Assembly (NCBI RefSeq): GCF_037975245.1
Contig: NC_092569.1
Location: 8,490,501-8,554,500 of the forward strand
Direction: 5' to 3'
DNA from: Apostichopus japonicus
Taxonomy: Eukaryota > Echinodermata > Holothuroidea > Aspidochirotida > Stichopodidae
Length of the DNA: 64,000 nucleotides
A program made the translations under genes and the position numbers. Positions 1-27,129 of this stretch are shown here, one piece after another. Each line of letters opens with the position of its first letter. The first letter of the stretch is position 1. Under the pieces are notes generated by a model, which did no database searches, was not told the origin of the DNA, and was given only the letters and a program-made list of their open reading frames with translations.

Positions 1-668
1 TGTCATTACCTAAGATTGTTCTTACTTACTGTTGGTTTGTATGTTCTACAAGCATGCTTCTGATTCCTCAGAAGTTTGATTTGAAGGAAGCATGCTATAT
101 TCTAGTATTGCTTATAGCTAACTGTAGGAACAGGTAACCTTAGAATGCATCTTGGTATACTTAAATTTAGTGATGAACTAGTCATCATCCGGTCCTCAAA
201 CTTGTGCTCTTCATAACTATTGGGTGTGATTTTAAGTTCTATGATTCTCCTAAGTTAGCCTTCATCATTTGTTTTTATCTTGGTATGATTTTGACGATGA
301 AAACAAGCAATGATCACATATGAGTTGGTCAGACCTTTTTACAGTTATAGTCAATCCCAAAGTCACAAATTAGGGCTATTTGTGTAAAATATGAATGGGT
401 ACATCTTTTGAATGTAATGTTGTAATATTAGATTTTCGTCTCAATATTAAGATCAAAAATGAATATTTTAATGCCAGTTTGCATGAGGTTTGTTGCTTGA
501 TTTTACAGGCTTTGTGTTTATGTTGTTCACTAATTGCACCAAGGATACTTGCAATATATTAAAATAAGTAGAAAGGAAAACTGAATTGTGTCATGAAGTG
601 AAGTGCTGTGAATATGCTAGATCCTTGTAACTTGTGAGAAACACACCACCAAGAAGTATCAAGTATCA
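1..668. other. Intronic or upstream non-coding DNA
   Basis: AT-rich DNA with no exon that I can support. It probably lies in an intron of the ROCK gene whose later exons follow on the plus strand, because the first exon recognised downstream already encodes the late coiled coil. The kinase-domain exons must lie to the left of the window. Confidence 0.4.
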
Positions 669-2758
669 GTTTTTGTGTGTAGTCTTTGTCATTGGAACCA
701 TAGAGCCCATAGAATGTTAACTTAGGGCCCATCTGCAGTAATATCAGTTATTGTGTGTAGTCTTTGTCATTGGAACCATAGAGCCCATAGAATGTTAACT
801 TAGGGCCCATCTGCAGTAGTATCAGTTTTTGTGTGTAGTCTTTGTCATTGGAACCATAGAGCCCATAGAATGTTAACTTAGGGCCCATCTGCAGTAATAT
901 CAGTTATTGTGTGTAGTCTTTGTCATTGGAACCATAGAGCCCATAGAATGTTAACTTAGGGCCCATCTGCAGTAATATCAGTTATTGTGTGTAGTCTTTG
1001 TCATTGGAACCATAGAGCCCATAGAATGTTAACTTAGGGCCCATCTGCAGTAATATCAGTTATTGTGTGTAGTCTTTGTCATTGGAACCATAGAGCCCAT
1101 AGAATGTTAACTTAGGGCCCATCTGCAGTAATATCAGTTATTGTGTGTAGTCTTTGTCATTGGAACCATAGAGCCCATAGAATGTTAACTTAGGGCCCAT
1201 CTGCAGTAATATCAGTTTTTGTGTGTAGTCTTTGTCATTGGAACCATAGAGCCCATAGAATGTTAACTTAGGGCCCATCTGCAGTAATATCAGTTATTGT
1301 GTGTAGTCTTTGTCATTGGAACCATAGAGCACATAGAGTGTTAACTTAGGGCCCATCTGCAGTAATATCAGTTATTGTGTGTAGTCTTTGTCATTGGAAC
1401 CATAGAGCCCATAGAATGTTAACTTAGGGCCCATCTGCAGTTATATTGACAGTTATTGTGTGTAGTATTTGTCATTGGAACCATAGAGCCCATAGAATGT
1501 TAACTTAGGGCCCATCTGCAGTAATATCAGTTATTGTGTGTAGTCTTTGTCATTGGAACCATAGAGCCCATAGAATGTTAACTTAGGGCCCATCTGCAGT
1601 TATATTGACAGTTATTGTGTGTAGTATTTGTCATTGGAACCATAGAGCCCATAGAATGTTAACTTAGGGCCCATCTGCAGTAATATCAGTTATTGTGTGT
1701 AGTCTTTGTCATTGGAACCATAGAGCCCATAGAATGTTAACTTAGGGCCCATCTGCAGTTATATTGACAGTTATTGTGTGTAGTATTTGTCATTGGAACC
1801 ATAGAGCACATAGAGTGTTAACTTAGGGCCCATCTGCAGTAATATCAGTTATTGTGTGTAGTCTTTGTCATTGGAACCATAGAGCCCATAGAATATTAAC
1901 TTAGGGCCCATCTGCAGTTATATTGACAGTTATTGTGTGTAGTATTTGTCATTGGAACCATAGAGCCCATAGAATGTTAACTTAGGGCCCATCTGCAGTA
2001 ATATCAGTTATTGTGTGTAGTCTTTGTCATTGGAACCATAGAGCCCATAGAATGTTAACTTAGGGCCCATCTGCAGTTATATTGACAGTTATTGTGTGTA
2101 GTCTTTGTCATTGGAACCATAGAGCCCATAGAATGTTAACTTAGGGCCCATCTGCAGTAATATCAGTTCTTGTGTGTAGTATTTGTCATTGGAACCATAG
2201 AGCCCATAGAATGTTAACTTAGGGCCCATCTGCAGTTATATTGACAGTTATTGTGTGTAGTCTTTGTCATTGGAACCATAGAGCCCATAGAATGTTAACT
2301 TAGGGCCCATCTGCAGTTATATTGACAGTTATTGTGTGTAGTCTTTGTCATTGGAACCATAGAGCCCATAGAATGTTAACTTAGGGCCCATCTGCAGTAA
2401 TATCAGTTCTTGTGTGTAGTATTTGTCATTGGAACCATAGAGCCCATAGAATGTTAACTTAGGGCCCATCTGCAGTTATATTGACAGTTATTGTGTGTAG
2501 TCTTTGTCATTGGAACCATAGAGCCCATAGAATGTTAACTTAGGGCCCATCTGCAGTAATATCAGTTATTGTGTGTAGTCTTTGTCATTGGAACCATAGA
2601 GCCCATAGAATGTTAACTTAGGGCCCATCTGCAGTTATATCAGTTATTGTGTGTAGTCTTTGTCATTGGAACCAAAGAGCCCATAGAGTGTTAACTTAGG
2701 GCCCATCTGCAGTTATATCAGTTATTGTGTGTAGTCTTTGTCATTGGAACCATAGAGT
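669..2758 (+). repeat. 78-bp minisatellite, about 26 copies plus a partial
   Basis: Tandem units of 78 bp, each with a ttgtcattggaaccatagag block, a gttaacttagggcccatctg block and a ctgcag end. A longer variant carries ttatattgacag in place of taatatcag. I count 26 copies of the gggcccatctgcag core and a final unit broken off inside the first block. The first third is nearly uniform. From about 1440 the two variants alternate in pairs, suggesting amplification of a two-unit block. It lies upstream of the first recognised ROCK exon, and I see no open coding frame in the unit. Confidence 0.95.
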
Positions 2759-3125
2759 GTTGGCTGACAGTTAGGTATGGTACTGTAAACTTTAGTTTAT
2801 CAAGATCTACAATGATTCTTGAGGTGGTAAATTACCTGTAGTGGGTGGTCTCTGATGTTTTCCTTCAAGATACAAATTATTAAACAGTGTGTGCATGATC
2901 AGCCACTTTCTAGTAGTCATCAATTTGAATAATACAATTAGTGAATTATTGGCATGTAAATCGATGATGTGTATTAATGGCAGTACGTTAAGTTAAAGAG
3001 TACTTTGCCTGATTCAGTTGTCTGAATGTGTGGATTATGCCAAGAAGTTATTATCCTTTTTTTCTTATTGCACGTTTTGTCTGTTTTCAACTCAAACCTG
3101 TTTTGTTTCCCCAAACCTGATCCAG
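2759..3125. other. ROCK intron tail
   Basis: Non-coding. It ends in a long pyrimidine-rich tract and a CAG acceptor directly before the proposed 21-bp exon. Nothing else is recognisable. Confidence 0.4.
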
Positions 3126-16791
<13,666 letters not shown>

Positions 16792-18214
16792 CTATGGAGA
16801 AAAAAGAGATTATACTGCTCCTGGGAGAGTTTTCTCTCTTATGACATCGAGATGAAGAGTTAGCCTTGAAAGAGGATGAATAGTGTGAAAGTAGACATGA
16901 GTGTGAAATCTTGTAAGATCAGTATCTTTGAGCATGCAGTGGTTTCTCTGTTTGCAAGGTACTAGTTGAATCCGTCCTGCTTAGCATGCTCATAAATTGT
17001 AAGAACAGGGAGACTGACAAACCCTGACAATGTCTTCCCGAGGAACTGTTTCCATCTCAACTCTGATCACTTTTATTAATCTTGTAACCCTTCCAGATCT
17101 GTCTTGCATTCTAACAAAGTTATCTCATTATTAATAATCGTGTTTTAATGTGTCAAACCTTGCTGTTCATCCCACCTAACTAAAATTTCATATACTGCTT
17201 TCATTTTGCTGTACCTGCCATGGCACTTTAAACAGACTGGTATTACTGTCTCTCTCTGTAACACAGAGAAGAATATTAAAACAAATAATAGTTTAGCAAT
17301 TAAAATACATGGATAGACAGGTCAGGTCTGAATAGAATTTCAGTCTGCCAACACAAAACTCTTTCTAGAGTCAGTGAAGGTTTAATATATTTGTATACTT
17401 TTATTTGTGACTTAATTTGCATTTTGCCTCTAAAATGGTTCCTGCTAGTCTTCCAGCTTCCCTTTGAGCTCAAGCTGGAATAACTAAAGTTATCCAATGC
17501 TCATCCTTGCCACACCACTACTGCTTGAAAATAGTGGTAATGGTTTAGCTGTATATGCTTTATATGTTGAATGTTTTAAGAAATGCTTCCAAAATATCTC
17601 CTCAGTTGGTTTTGTTGTTTCTTATAAGCAGATAGGAATATCAAACTGACCATGTAAAGGAAAGGCGTTGAATATAGTTGTATTTCATACAGGAGAGAAC
17701 AATTCAAAAAGGGAAAACTTTACCAGAATACTTGAAGTTATTTTAATAAAATAAGTCCTACTCCCCATTCCCTACTTCAGATTTGTACAAGTTTAAAATT
17801 AGAAAGTATAATTTGTAAATAAACACCTACTCTGGTGGATAACATACTTGGAAGTAAAAATCTCACCTTACCACTGAAGTATTATGATAGATTTGTTAGT
17901 GGGCAAGACTTACTTCTAACTTTTCACATCCCTAACATTTTCAATTTTAGGCAGTACTTTTAATCGATGGAAACCATCCTATTTATTGTCATCATATGTT
18001 GCTTATGCCAAACCTTTATTTATCTGGCCAAATATGCTGAGCAATTCCATGGTGTTGGGAACTTAGAAAAACTTTGGCAGTTTTCATGGTATGTATTGAT
18101 ACCTTTGCCTTTCACAATCAGACACACTTTCATCACTAATCTTCAGTAATCTTTCCCAAAGCCTCCTCCAACAGTGGATTATTGAGAATGACTTGCAATT
18201 TTTTGTCTCTTCAG

Positions 18215-18281
18215 GAACAGTGTTCCTTCTTCGCGAAGACCCCTAACCGAAAGAAGTCGAGCACAAACCACCAAAAAATAG
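18215..18281 (+). CDS. ROCK: Candidate alternative terminal coding exon of ROCK
   Basis: A pyrimidine-rich tract and tcttcag acceptor precede a frame that joins in phase to the exon ending at 15567 (AG + G). It encodes RNSVPSSRRPLTERSRAQTTKK and then stop. The joined SPR-NS...RRP pattern resembles the Ser/Arg-rich tails of vertebrate ROCK proteins, as I recall them, better than the tail from exon 16692-16791 does. The two would then be alternative last exons, giving 433 or 422 visible residues. What I see is the splice site and the matching phase; use of the exon is inferred. Confidence 0.5.
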
Positions 18282-21200
18282 TGCGTGAACAATGTTTGGC
18301 CATGTGGTTGGGTAATTGTTTTGTTCTTGTTGGTGGTACTGTAGAATTGATAATCACATGGCTAAGGTGGTAAGATGATATTTACATTCAGTACTTGTAA
18401 AGCACAGAGTACCTTGATAATCAAGACAAATTTAGTACCAAGGGCTTTGAAAGAAATTTAAATTTAACTGAAGGAAGTAAAATGATAAAGTATATGCTTT
18501 GCTAACAAAAGTGCTCTTAGGTTCTTCCATTGGTTGAGTGCTCATGACGATTGTTTCTAGATTAATTAACTGCCTGATTATTATTGTTATTATTATTATG
18601 ATTATTATTATTTAGGAAATATTTGTTATATCAGGATAGTCTGATTTTGTGGCAAAAATACATCAGTTGTTTGTTATTTCATTTTTAGTTTATATGAAAA
18701 TATTATAAAATACAGATACTTGCTTGGAGATACAGTAAGAAGCTAAACCTTGAAATACAGTATCAATATACATACAAATTGCACATCCAAGTAGAACAGT
18801 AGCTACACTACCTCTTTAATGAGTAATGGATTGATCTTTAGCAATTTCTTTGTATTAGTCAAACTTGCTTCAAGACATTAAAAAAACTTTTGTTTTTCCA
18901 CATGTGTCAAATCAATCCCTTCTGTTCCATTTCTGCAAGTTGTTTGCAGTAGGTTTTTTTCCTGAAAGTGTTTTCATAAGCAAACCAGAAAGAACATCAT
19001 AACTTTTGAGACTAGATTGATCCAAGTAATGCCATTAATCCCTCTCTCCTGATGCGTATCCACCAGTTTTGACTCTTCAAATATACATAGAAAGGAAATC
19101 AAAAAGAATAATGGAATTAAATTAGGTTTTCCTGCTGGTGGCAGTGAACTCTTTTGTTGTGATTATCTATATTAGACTCTCCAACTGTAGTTTCACATTT
19201 GCTTTGTAACCATTAAGTATAAGTACAATGTTCATTTCATATTAGTTGCAGGGACTATTAGTTGAGAGTGGATGATACCAGTATGTATTCAATCGTACTA
19301 AATATTTGTAATGACTTAGAAATAAGAATTAGTTGTGTGAAATCTTTTATATTCTTAGCTGTTTTGTAAAAAAGTGATAAATTTATTGGCAAGACTGGAA
19401 AATCTTTGGATTGGTGAGGAATCATTGGTGAGGAAGTAACTAACAAAAAACTAAACCAAAGGAAGGACAACTACCTGGTATTATCATTTATGACCTACTG
19501 ATAAGTGTGTTATTGTCTATTGACAAATAAGAATAAAAATGAAGTAGGGAGGCTCCTTTGTTTCTTTATGAAAGGAACTTTCAAGCCTTGGTTATTTGTT
19601 CAAATCATAGGGTTCACTGTCATTTGAAAAGAACCATGCTAGGTGAAGTTGTGATGAGGAATTCTCTTCAATTTTACAGCATTACAAGCTTTTAATTTTG
19701 GTAATGAGCAACTGTTGTCATTTTCACATCCTACTGGATAGTTAATTTAGCATATTTAAATTTCAAACAATCAGATCATTTTTCATATAATGAATAGCTT
19801 TTCCTTTCTTTATAACAAAATGTTTCTGGTTTACTGGTTTCTGATTGTCTCTGAAGTTTAAGGACAGTGTGAAGTTACTTAGTTAATTTTGGCAACATGC
19901 TGCAACGTATCAACACTGTTATACTTCTCTTGCAATCTATTTAAATTTGTAATTAATGGGCCTGCCAATTAATAATTACAACTAATCTATTTGTAATAGT
20001 TAAGGGCCTGCCAATTAATAATAACAACTATATAACAACAATAATAACAAAGGATTAGTATGTTTCCATTTAAACATTGTTATTTTGCTGGCAATGGATA
20101 TAAAATTAGACCATTTCACTGGATTCTGTTGTGTTTTAATGATTGATTGAGTGATTCTGCATCTACATATGGAGGAAACAGAAATGAAAATAAAAATCAG
20201 TTTTGTTCCTCATTTAATGCCAAAAAATAAATTTTGAAGGAAACTTTTGATGCTTTAAAATCTTAGAGAACAGCTTTCAGTGCTCTCATTATATATTTTT
20301 TATGATAAAATGCAGGAATTGTGAGAAATGTAGTGGAAAAAGGAAAGTGGATGGCTGCTTGTGTTAATATCTGTTGTGCCTTGTTGTATATCTTAAACCC
20401 TAGTTGCAATACATTCACTGCTTTAATTGGTGGCTTTGGTTACATTTTACAAGTAGCATTAGCTTTGTTAGCATTCAAATATATTGGAATTAGTACTAAT
20501 CTTTGTCAATGGTGATGTCTCTTATACACCCGTAGGTGTTAACAAATGTAAACTGTAGAAGTAAGTTGTTAAACTTAATGTAAAATAAGAGAATGCCGTG
20601 GTAAGAAAGGAAGTGTGTGAAGTCAGACTGCTACAGCATGCTTTACATGTTTGTTATTAATATACAGTAGTCTCACTCTATCCTCTAAATGTCTCCCTTG
20701 CACTGACATTAGTTTCTCATCTCCCTGCTTTATATTTCAATATTATTTTACCCTATTTTGGCATGTCTCTTAGTTTTCTATATCAAGTACCTGCACTTGA
20801 TTGGTTTTTCCAATATTTTGATGTAAATACCTGGATATGAATATGTTTGTTCTCTGGTGAATGAACATTCCTTCTATTTGTCCCAACCAACAATCATGAT
20901 TTTAATAAAGCATGCTATATCTACATTTATGAAAGCATTAACTTTCAAATAGAAACCATTCAGTTTACTAATTTTAAATTTGCAAGGAGTCTTGATATGT
21001 ACTCTATTTTATGTTTGTTATTCTTACCAGACATTCAAACAGAATAAGTTAAACTATAAAATTACAATCAAAAACAAAAGAACAAACCCAATAATCAAGG
21101 GTACCATAAATGAAACTTGTTTGGTGACCATCTCTTAAACTTGTTGCAAATTGTAGGCCAAATCCCTAATTTTATGCTGTCATTGTAAAAACATTGGTTG

Positions 21201-24200
21201 AGTTGAGTGATAGTTTGAATTATGTTAGCTGGAATTAATTACACATCAACAGAGATGTTGTTTAAGATGTTCCTTAGATCTTTCTTCAGTGCATTTAATA
21301 GGAGTGTTGCAACTTTGCAGTAACTTGATTTTGGAAATGTTTAACAACATGGACAAGCCTTATGAGAAATAATCACAAAATTCTGCTCTAAATCCAAGAA
21401 GTACATCATTTGAAAGATTACAGTTATTTCCACATACACAACAATATAGCATGCTGCCCTCTAGTTGCAGACATACTTAAAGTAGCTCCAAATTTACTGA
21501 TGAAGTAGACAAAAGTCCTTTAAATTGCATTTCCTTCTCAAATCTTTGTTGGAAATCTCCTTTCCCACTTACCATCCATAATGTACCACTTAGGCAAATT
21601 TCAATTTGCTGTGTTATAAATTGGCAGAGAAGTTCCTTGTTTAGGACAACCACATTATTGTAAGATACTCTGGCATCAATTTAACATAAAAATGTGATGT
21701 TATCTTTTGGCCTATGTCTATGTAGAATACGTTTGTTACTTATTAGTTTCTTTAATTATCAGGTTTATCTGTGATTTGCTAATTTCAGCATACCACAGAC
21801 TCTTTCCAGTCTATAAACATACCTCTCTCATCTCTCTCTTCAAATTTCTTTTGTATAGTATTCTCTATTTCTTCACTAGTTGCCAAAATTATAATTTTAT
21901 AGTGTGTTTGGTTATTGTTTTTCTTATGGAGATTCATATTTGACAGTTTGCTGGTAAGACAGTTCTGATTATGACTGTTAGTATAAAATAAGTACACACA
22001 AGAATTGTTGCTTCAAATGTGAGAAAATGGTCTTACAGTTTTCTGATAGAATATAATGATTTAGGGAAAGTGGGTCCAAAGAAAGTTTTTTGTTTTTATT
22101 ATTACTTTAAGTTTGTTAATTACACCTCATCTTCACACTTGTGCTCACATATTATTGGAACAATACGACAGTTTCCTTTACAAATGCCATGTCTGAAAGT
22201 TTAAAAGAGGATATTATTACTATTTCTCTAGTTGTCACCCAATTTGTTTGTTATTTGTGATGTAACAAGATTGATTTGACAATATTTTTTTCTCCAGAAA
22301 TGAGAGTGTTAATTTGGAACTCAAGAAAAAAAAAAATTAGATTGATAGAAGAAACTTTTACAACTTATAAGATAGTGTAGGTACCTTATTATTGTGATTG
22401 TTCAAATTGAAGAATTATCTGGAAAAGGAGCAAATACCTTGAAATTTAAGAGGTGTTTTTGTTGGAACATTATTACTACTTGAGATTTATAGGAAGTTGA
22501 ATACTTACTCCCTTCTCGCTATTTCTCATTAATCACATCATTTTGAAACTCTTAATTCTTTATTGTAATTACAGGTGTCTGGGAACTAGATTATAAGCGA
22601 TGAATTTAATTTATAGGCCCATTACTATCATAAGAATGCAGTGACTGTTTGATATTTTGGTCAGATTATGTCTGTTATGTCAATAATTTAATAATTCTTA
22701 ACACCATTTTAGACCAATGTATACAGATTGGTCATGTGGTGTTGGAGAAGGGTTAATAGTATACTGGCTCTGGCTTATTGATGACATTTCTAGGGTGAAT
22801 AGTATGGAAATATTAGTCAAGATCACTTGATGTGGTATGCAAGTCATAATTATTATTATTGGTGAATTTACAATTTAATAAACTGTGTGTTAAAGTAAAT
22901 ATATCACACTGATTTTGGGTATAAAGATTAAAGAGGTGTTATGCTTTGTATTTACAACATCATTTATATACATATGTAATCTCATTCTATACATACTGTT
23001 GTAGACTATCCTTATTCCATATTATAAAAAATCTTATTATGATCCACATTTCTAATAGTGAAAAATAGGAAAATAGAATATAAGTTCTTTTTTACAGTAA
23101 TTTCTTGCCTTAATTAACTTGAAGTAAGAATCTGGCAGTGAAAAAATTAATGCATTTTTCATTCAAGCTCATTTATTTTGTACCTCAAATAAAAGTGTAG
23201 CCTGAATCGAATGTTTTGTTGTCATAGACTCCTTTTGAATGTTCCAGCAACATGATTGACAGAATCTGTATTCCAAATTGCTACAACATACAATGCAAGA
23301 CCAAAATGTGAATACCGTACTGAAAGTAGTGTTTGGTTCCTTGGTGAAGACAAAATGAATCTATGCCATGGTGATCGTGGGTGTACGCGTGTGTGTGACA
23401 AGTCACCAAGCGTAGCGTGCATCAAGTGATCAAAATATGAAGAGCAAGTTTTGAACAAGTTAATTGAACATCTGTAGCATTGAATAATGTCATAGTTATG
23501 TGCCTCTTAATGAGTACTACACATTGAGCAGATTTTAGAGGTCAAAGGTCATTTGAGCAGAAAAATCTGAATACCTCATAAAATAGCTAATTTTACAAAT
23601 TCAAGCCCTTGTGAATATAATACTTGGTTTGCAGGTACCCATTAGAAACTCTTGGCTGCTTTTATTGTTGGGGAAGGTATTTGAGGTCAAATGGTTGTCA
23701 AAGTCTAAAATGCTTTTAAACATGATAACACCAAAAGAAAAATTTGGATTAACTTCTTACATGGTAAGTCTACATCCACCCTAGTGTTCTCTGAAGAGGT
23801 CAAAGGTCATGTGAGGTAAACAGGTGAAAGTCTGAGATCATTGTATATATGATAATACCAAAAATAAAGCTACAATTAACCTGTGGGTTCTCCGATACTA
23901 TAGTTTCTTTTTGTGTACATAGTTTGGTCAACTAGTCCAGTCTAGTTGGTGAAGAAACAATAGGTCTGAAGTAATCTTTAATAATACAGACAGTCAGCCA
24001 AGAAATAAAATATACTTCAAAGGCTGGATTATCTAGTTGTGTATATATTAGATATTATATATATATATTATATATTATCCCCCGTAGGACCTCTTGGGAG
24101 TCGAGCAGGGGTAATCTCCTTTTTGTTGTTGTGTTGGATGCCTTGAACACACTCAAGTGGTGCTTTAACAGCTTACCTCATATGGTCTCAAAATTGGCCT

Positions 24201-24612
24201 TATTCTCTGTGGTATATACTTGATGGCTTTGCCATTAAATAAATATTTCACAGTGTATAAACAATGTCGTTTAACTCTCATTCATTAATAACAATTATTA
24301 GTGGTATGGTATGGTATGGTGGCAGGGCTGATTTGCTAGCTCAACATAGGTAAAAGAAAATGTCCATTTGCTCATACATTCATCTATTTCACAAAGGAAG
24401 ACTTTTTGCTGGCTATTGGTACATGTTGGCATACAACTTCTGTATTGTAATTTCCTTACAAGAGAATTAATTGGTTGATACTCATGAGAAAGTGCTACAA
24501 GTAAGATCTGAAAATCTTCTGGTTCTCACATAATTCTTGGACAAATTTAACTCACTTGGTCTGCATCAGTCAAATAGTTTAGTGGAATATTGAGCAAATT
24601 ATACAGCAAGAA
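18282..24612. other. ROCK 3' UTR and intergenic DNA
   Basis: AT-rich sequence without a supported gene. The beginning is probably ROCK 3' UTR, but I cannot fix the cleavage site because several AATAAA motifs occur from 17.7 kb onward. An AT-rich stretch at about 24040-24080 is followed by a cccccgtaggacctcttggg segment that looks like a repeat terminus, but I cannot assign it. Confidence 0.4.
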
Positions 24613-25420
24613 ATCACAAATCCTCCAGGCTCTCTAGTCTATAGTTGTCTACATACCATAAATAATCAAATCCTCCAGGCTCTCTAGTCTATAGTTGTCT
24701 ACATACCATAAATAATCAAATCCTCCAGGCTCTCTAGTCTATGTTGTCTACATACCATAAATAATCAAATCCTCCAGGCTCTCTAGTCTATAGTTGTCTA
24801 CATACCATAAATAATCAAATCCTCCAGGCTCTCTAGTCTATGTTGTCTACATACCATAAATAATCAAATCCTCCAGGCTCTCTAGTCTATGTTGTCTACA
24901 TACCATAAACAATCAAATCCTCCAGGCTCTCTAGTCTAAGTTGTCTACATACCATAAACAATCAAATCCTCCAGGCTCTCTAGTCTATGTTGTCTACATC
25001 AAGGGCGTAGGAACCGGGGGGGCGCCAGCCCCCCAGTGAAAAATGTGGAGGGGCGGAAGTATCATTCCGCCCCCCGGGTCGCAAGTCAGAAAACCCCTTT
25101 TTCATTTCCAAATGAGAAAAAAATCTCATTTGGAGCACCAAATTGCATCTAAGGCCAGGTGAAAATACAAAATTAAGTTTACAAAATGGAGTGGGTGTTG
25201 AAGTGTGCTATATTGCACCAAATTGCATCTAAGGCCACCTGGAAATGCAAAAAATTCCAAAGGGGAGGGGGACACCCCCTCCCCTTAGACCCCTCCCCCA
25301 AGCTGGCCATCAGTCTTCAGCCCCCCCACTCAAAAGTACCTTCCTACGCCACTGGTCTACATACCATAAACAATCAAATCCTTCATCCTCTCTAGTCTAT
25401 AGTTGTCTACATACCATAAA
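24613..25420 (+). repeat. 50-bp tandem array, interrupted by a transposon
   Basis: Eight copies of a 48-50 bp unit (aaatcctccaggctctctag, tctatagttgtctacatacc, ataaataatc) run to 24999. A hAT-like element follows (25000-25354), then one more copy with a diverged left part (ccttcatcctctctag). The insertion falls inside the gtctacat motif of the unit, and that motif is duplicated on both sides of the element. Confidence 0.93.
25000..25354 (+). mobile_element. hAT-like MITE, copy 1, with 8-bp target duplication
   Basis: A 355-bp non-autonomous element. The left end is CAAGGGCGTAGGAACC and the right end, reverse complemented, is CAGTGGCGTAGGAAGG. It is flanked by the direct repeat GTCTACAT at 24992-24999 and 25355-25362. 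CA...TG ends with an 8-bp duplication fit the hAT superfamily. The interior is rich in G/C runs near the ends and holds a partial direct duplication (gcaccaaattgcatctaagg, 80 bp apart). There is no transposase. Confidence 0.88.
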
Positions 25421-26036
25421 TAATCATCAAAACAAAGGCACAAGAGGCTCACCTAAAGTTAAATTGTGAGCAGTACTACCAGCATTATTTGGCAATAGCT
25501 GAAAATGACAATGAAAAGGAACAGAACACTAAACACATGGCATGACATTGATTTTATGTTATGGAATGAAACTAGGATCACTGAATAGCAATGTGATGGG
25601 GTAAAATACAAGAGCAGGTTTCAAGATGACACAGTGAATGGCATCAATTAATAATGTATTCTGCCCACGGGCCATATGACACTAAAAGATGTACCTACTC
25701 TCTGTAAATGAGTGTTCAATCATAACAAATCTTGAATCTGACCCGTTTGTTGGCTGCCCGTGCAATAACACCTGGATGTGTGTAAATATATTGATGTATT
25801 CCTTAAAGTTATCGCAGGATTGGTCACCTCGCCGATTACTTCTAATAGATACCTTTAGTTTGCCATATCACAATGAGGCTGGTGGTGGCTTCTTTTCATT
25901 GCCACCCCCCCCCCCTAAATTCATCAGCGAGAGGAAAGACGGAAGAGGATTAAAAATTACCTTGCCTGAAGTGGTAACATCATCAGAAGGGTAAGAGGGT
26001 GTTTGGGCTATGGGTATATTGTTATTGGCTGGCAAG

Positions 26037-27129
26037 CAAGGGCGGCGGAACCGGGGGGGGCACAGGGGGAATGTGCCCCCCCCCACTTTTCCTCAGGATT
26101 GAAATGTGCCCTTTTTCTACATAAAAAATTGTACTCTTGATCACCTTATTAGGTCAGCGATATTTCAGTAAGAGATCTAATCCTAATTAAGAAGTATTAA
26201 TGAATTTCTGTGGGTCAAACTCAAATGTTTACTACCACAAGGCTTCTAACATTCTGGTGGGTGCCATTATGCATATTCAATTTGGCTAAAAAATCCTAAT
26301 ACATATCCAAAAATACATTGCTATATTACATTTGGACTTTGTAATAAGCAGAAGCCATTTATAGCCTACTATGAATAATGAGTATAGTTTAATATCCCAT
26401 AACCTACCCCATCCTTTCGTATTTTGACATATTTCATTTGCTTTCATGCATGTATCGATCGCGTGTGCAGGGACTTGGACTTTATAATGATTTCACCTCA
26501 TTTTGTTTCCAATTTGCACATTGGATATTGCAGTGCTAGTATGCATTTTTTCCTTGAGGGGGGGGGGGGGCGGGGGGCAGTGGCGAAGCGTCCATACAGT
26601 CAGAGGGGCGGATGCCCTCCTGACGGACTCAAAATGACTGCTGGCGCCATTTTCAGCTTTTTACCACTTTTTACTTATTCGCGATTATTGACTATTTTAT
26701 TGCGCTCTCAAATACCTATTGACATTTGTCACATTTTGTTGGTGTAATTTTCTGACAAATTGGCGATGACACCTATTTATTCTTCATTTATCTGCAAATT
26801 AGCAAGGCCCGGAAAGGGTCATTTCCGGCGATCTAGGGGGTATCTTTACTCAAAAAATTTCTGTACGCTCCGCCAACCTGTGGTGGCGCTCAGCTTAGAT
26901 AGTGTCGAAACTGCCCCCGGCCTACAGACCATTCTCGCCCCCTGACCAATACCCCTAGCTCCGCCACTGAGGGGGGGGGGCGTTGATGGAGTGATGTGTA
27001 TACGCATATAAGATAATACAGTAAGAGTTACTAAATATCAGGCTGCATCAGTCCAATCGAATTTCTGCAAAGTGCCCTTCGACGTCGGTGCCCCCCCCCC
27101 CCAGATTAAAAGTGCTTCCGCCGCCCTTG
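26037..27129 (+). mobile_element. hAT-like MITE of a second family, carrying a nested insertion
   Basis: The left terminus is CAAGGGCGGCGGAACC and the reverse complement of the right terminus is CAAGGGCGGCGGAAGC, flanked by the 8-bp direct repeat CTGGCAAG (26029-26036 and 27130-27137). It is 1093 bp long, of which 392 bp is a later insertion. Poly-G/C runs follow both ends. I see no transposase frame. The ends resemble those of the 355-bp family but carry CGGCGG rather than CGTAGG. Confidence 0.85.
26578..26969 (+). mobile_element. Nested 392-bp inverted-repeat element
   Basis: It begins CAGTGGCGAAGC and ends with the inverted motif gctccgccactg, inside the larger hAT-like element. Both flanks are G-runs, so a target duplication cannot be read exactly, but the CAG...CTG ends match the hAT-like pattern of its neighbours. 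No coding frame. Confidence 0.7.

Noticed and set aside
669-2758. CRISPR-like array
   Set aside because: The units are contiguous repeats without unique spacers, and the window is eukaryotic.
25186-25469. Frames reading KCAILHQIASKATWKCKKF, also seen at 27.8, 32.7 and 56.7 kb
   Set aside because: Chance frames inside the hAT-like MITE copies. They recur because the element recurs and have no transposase features.
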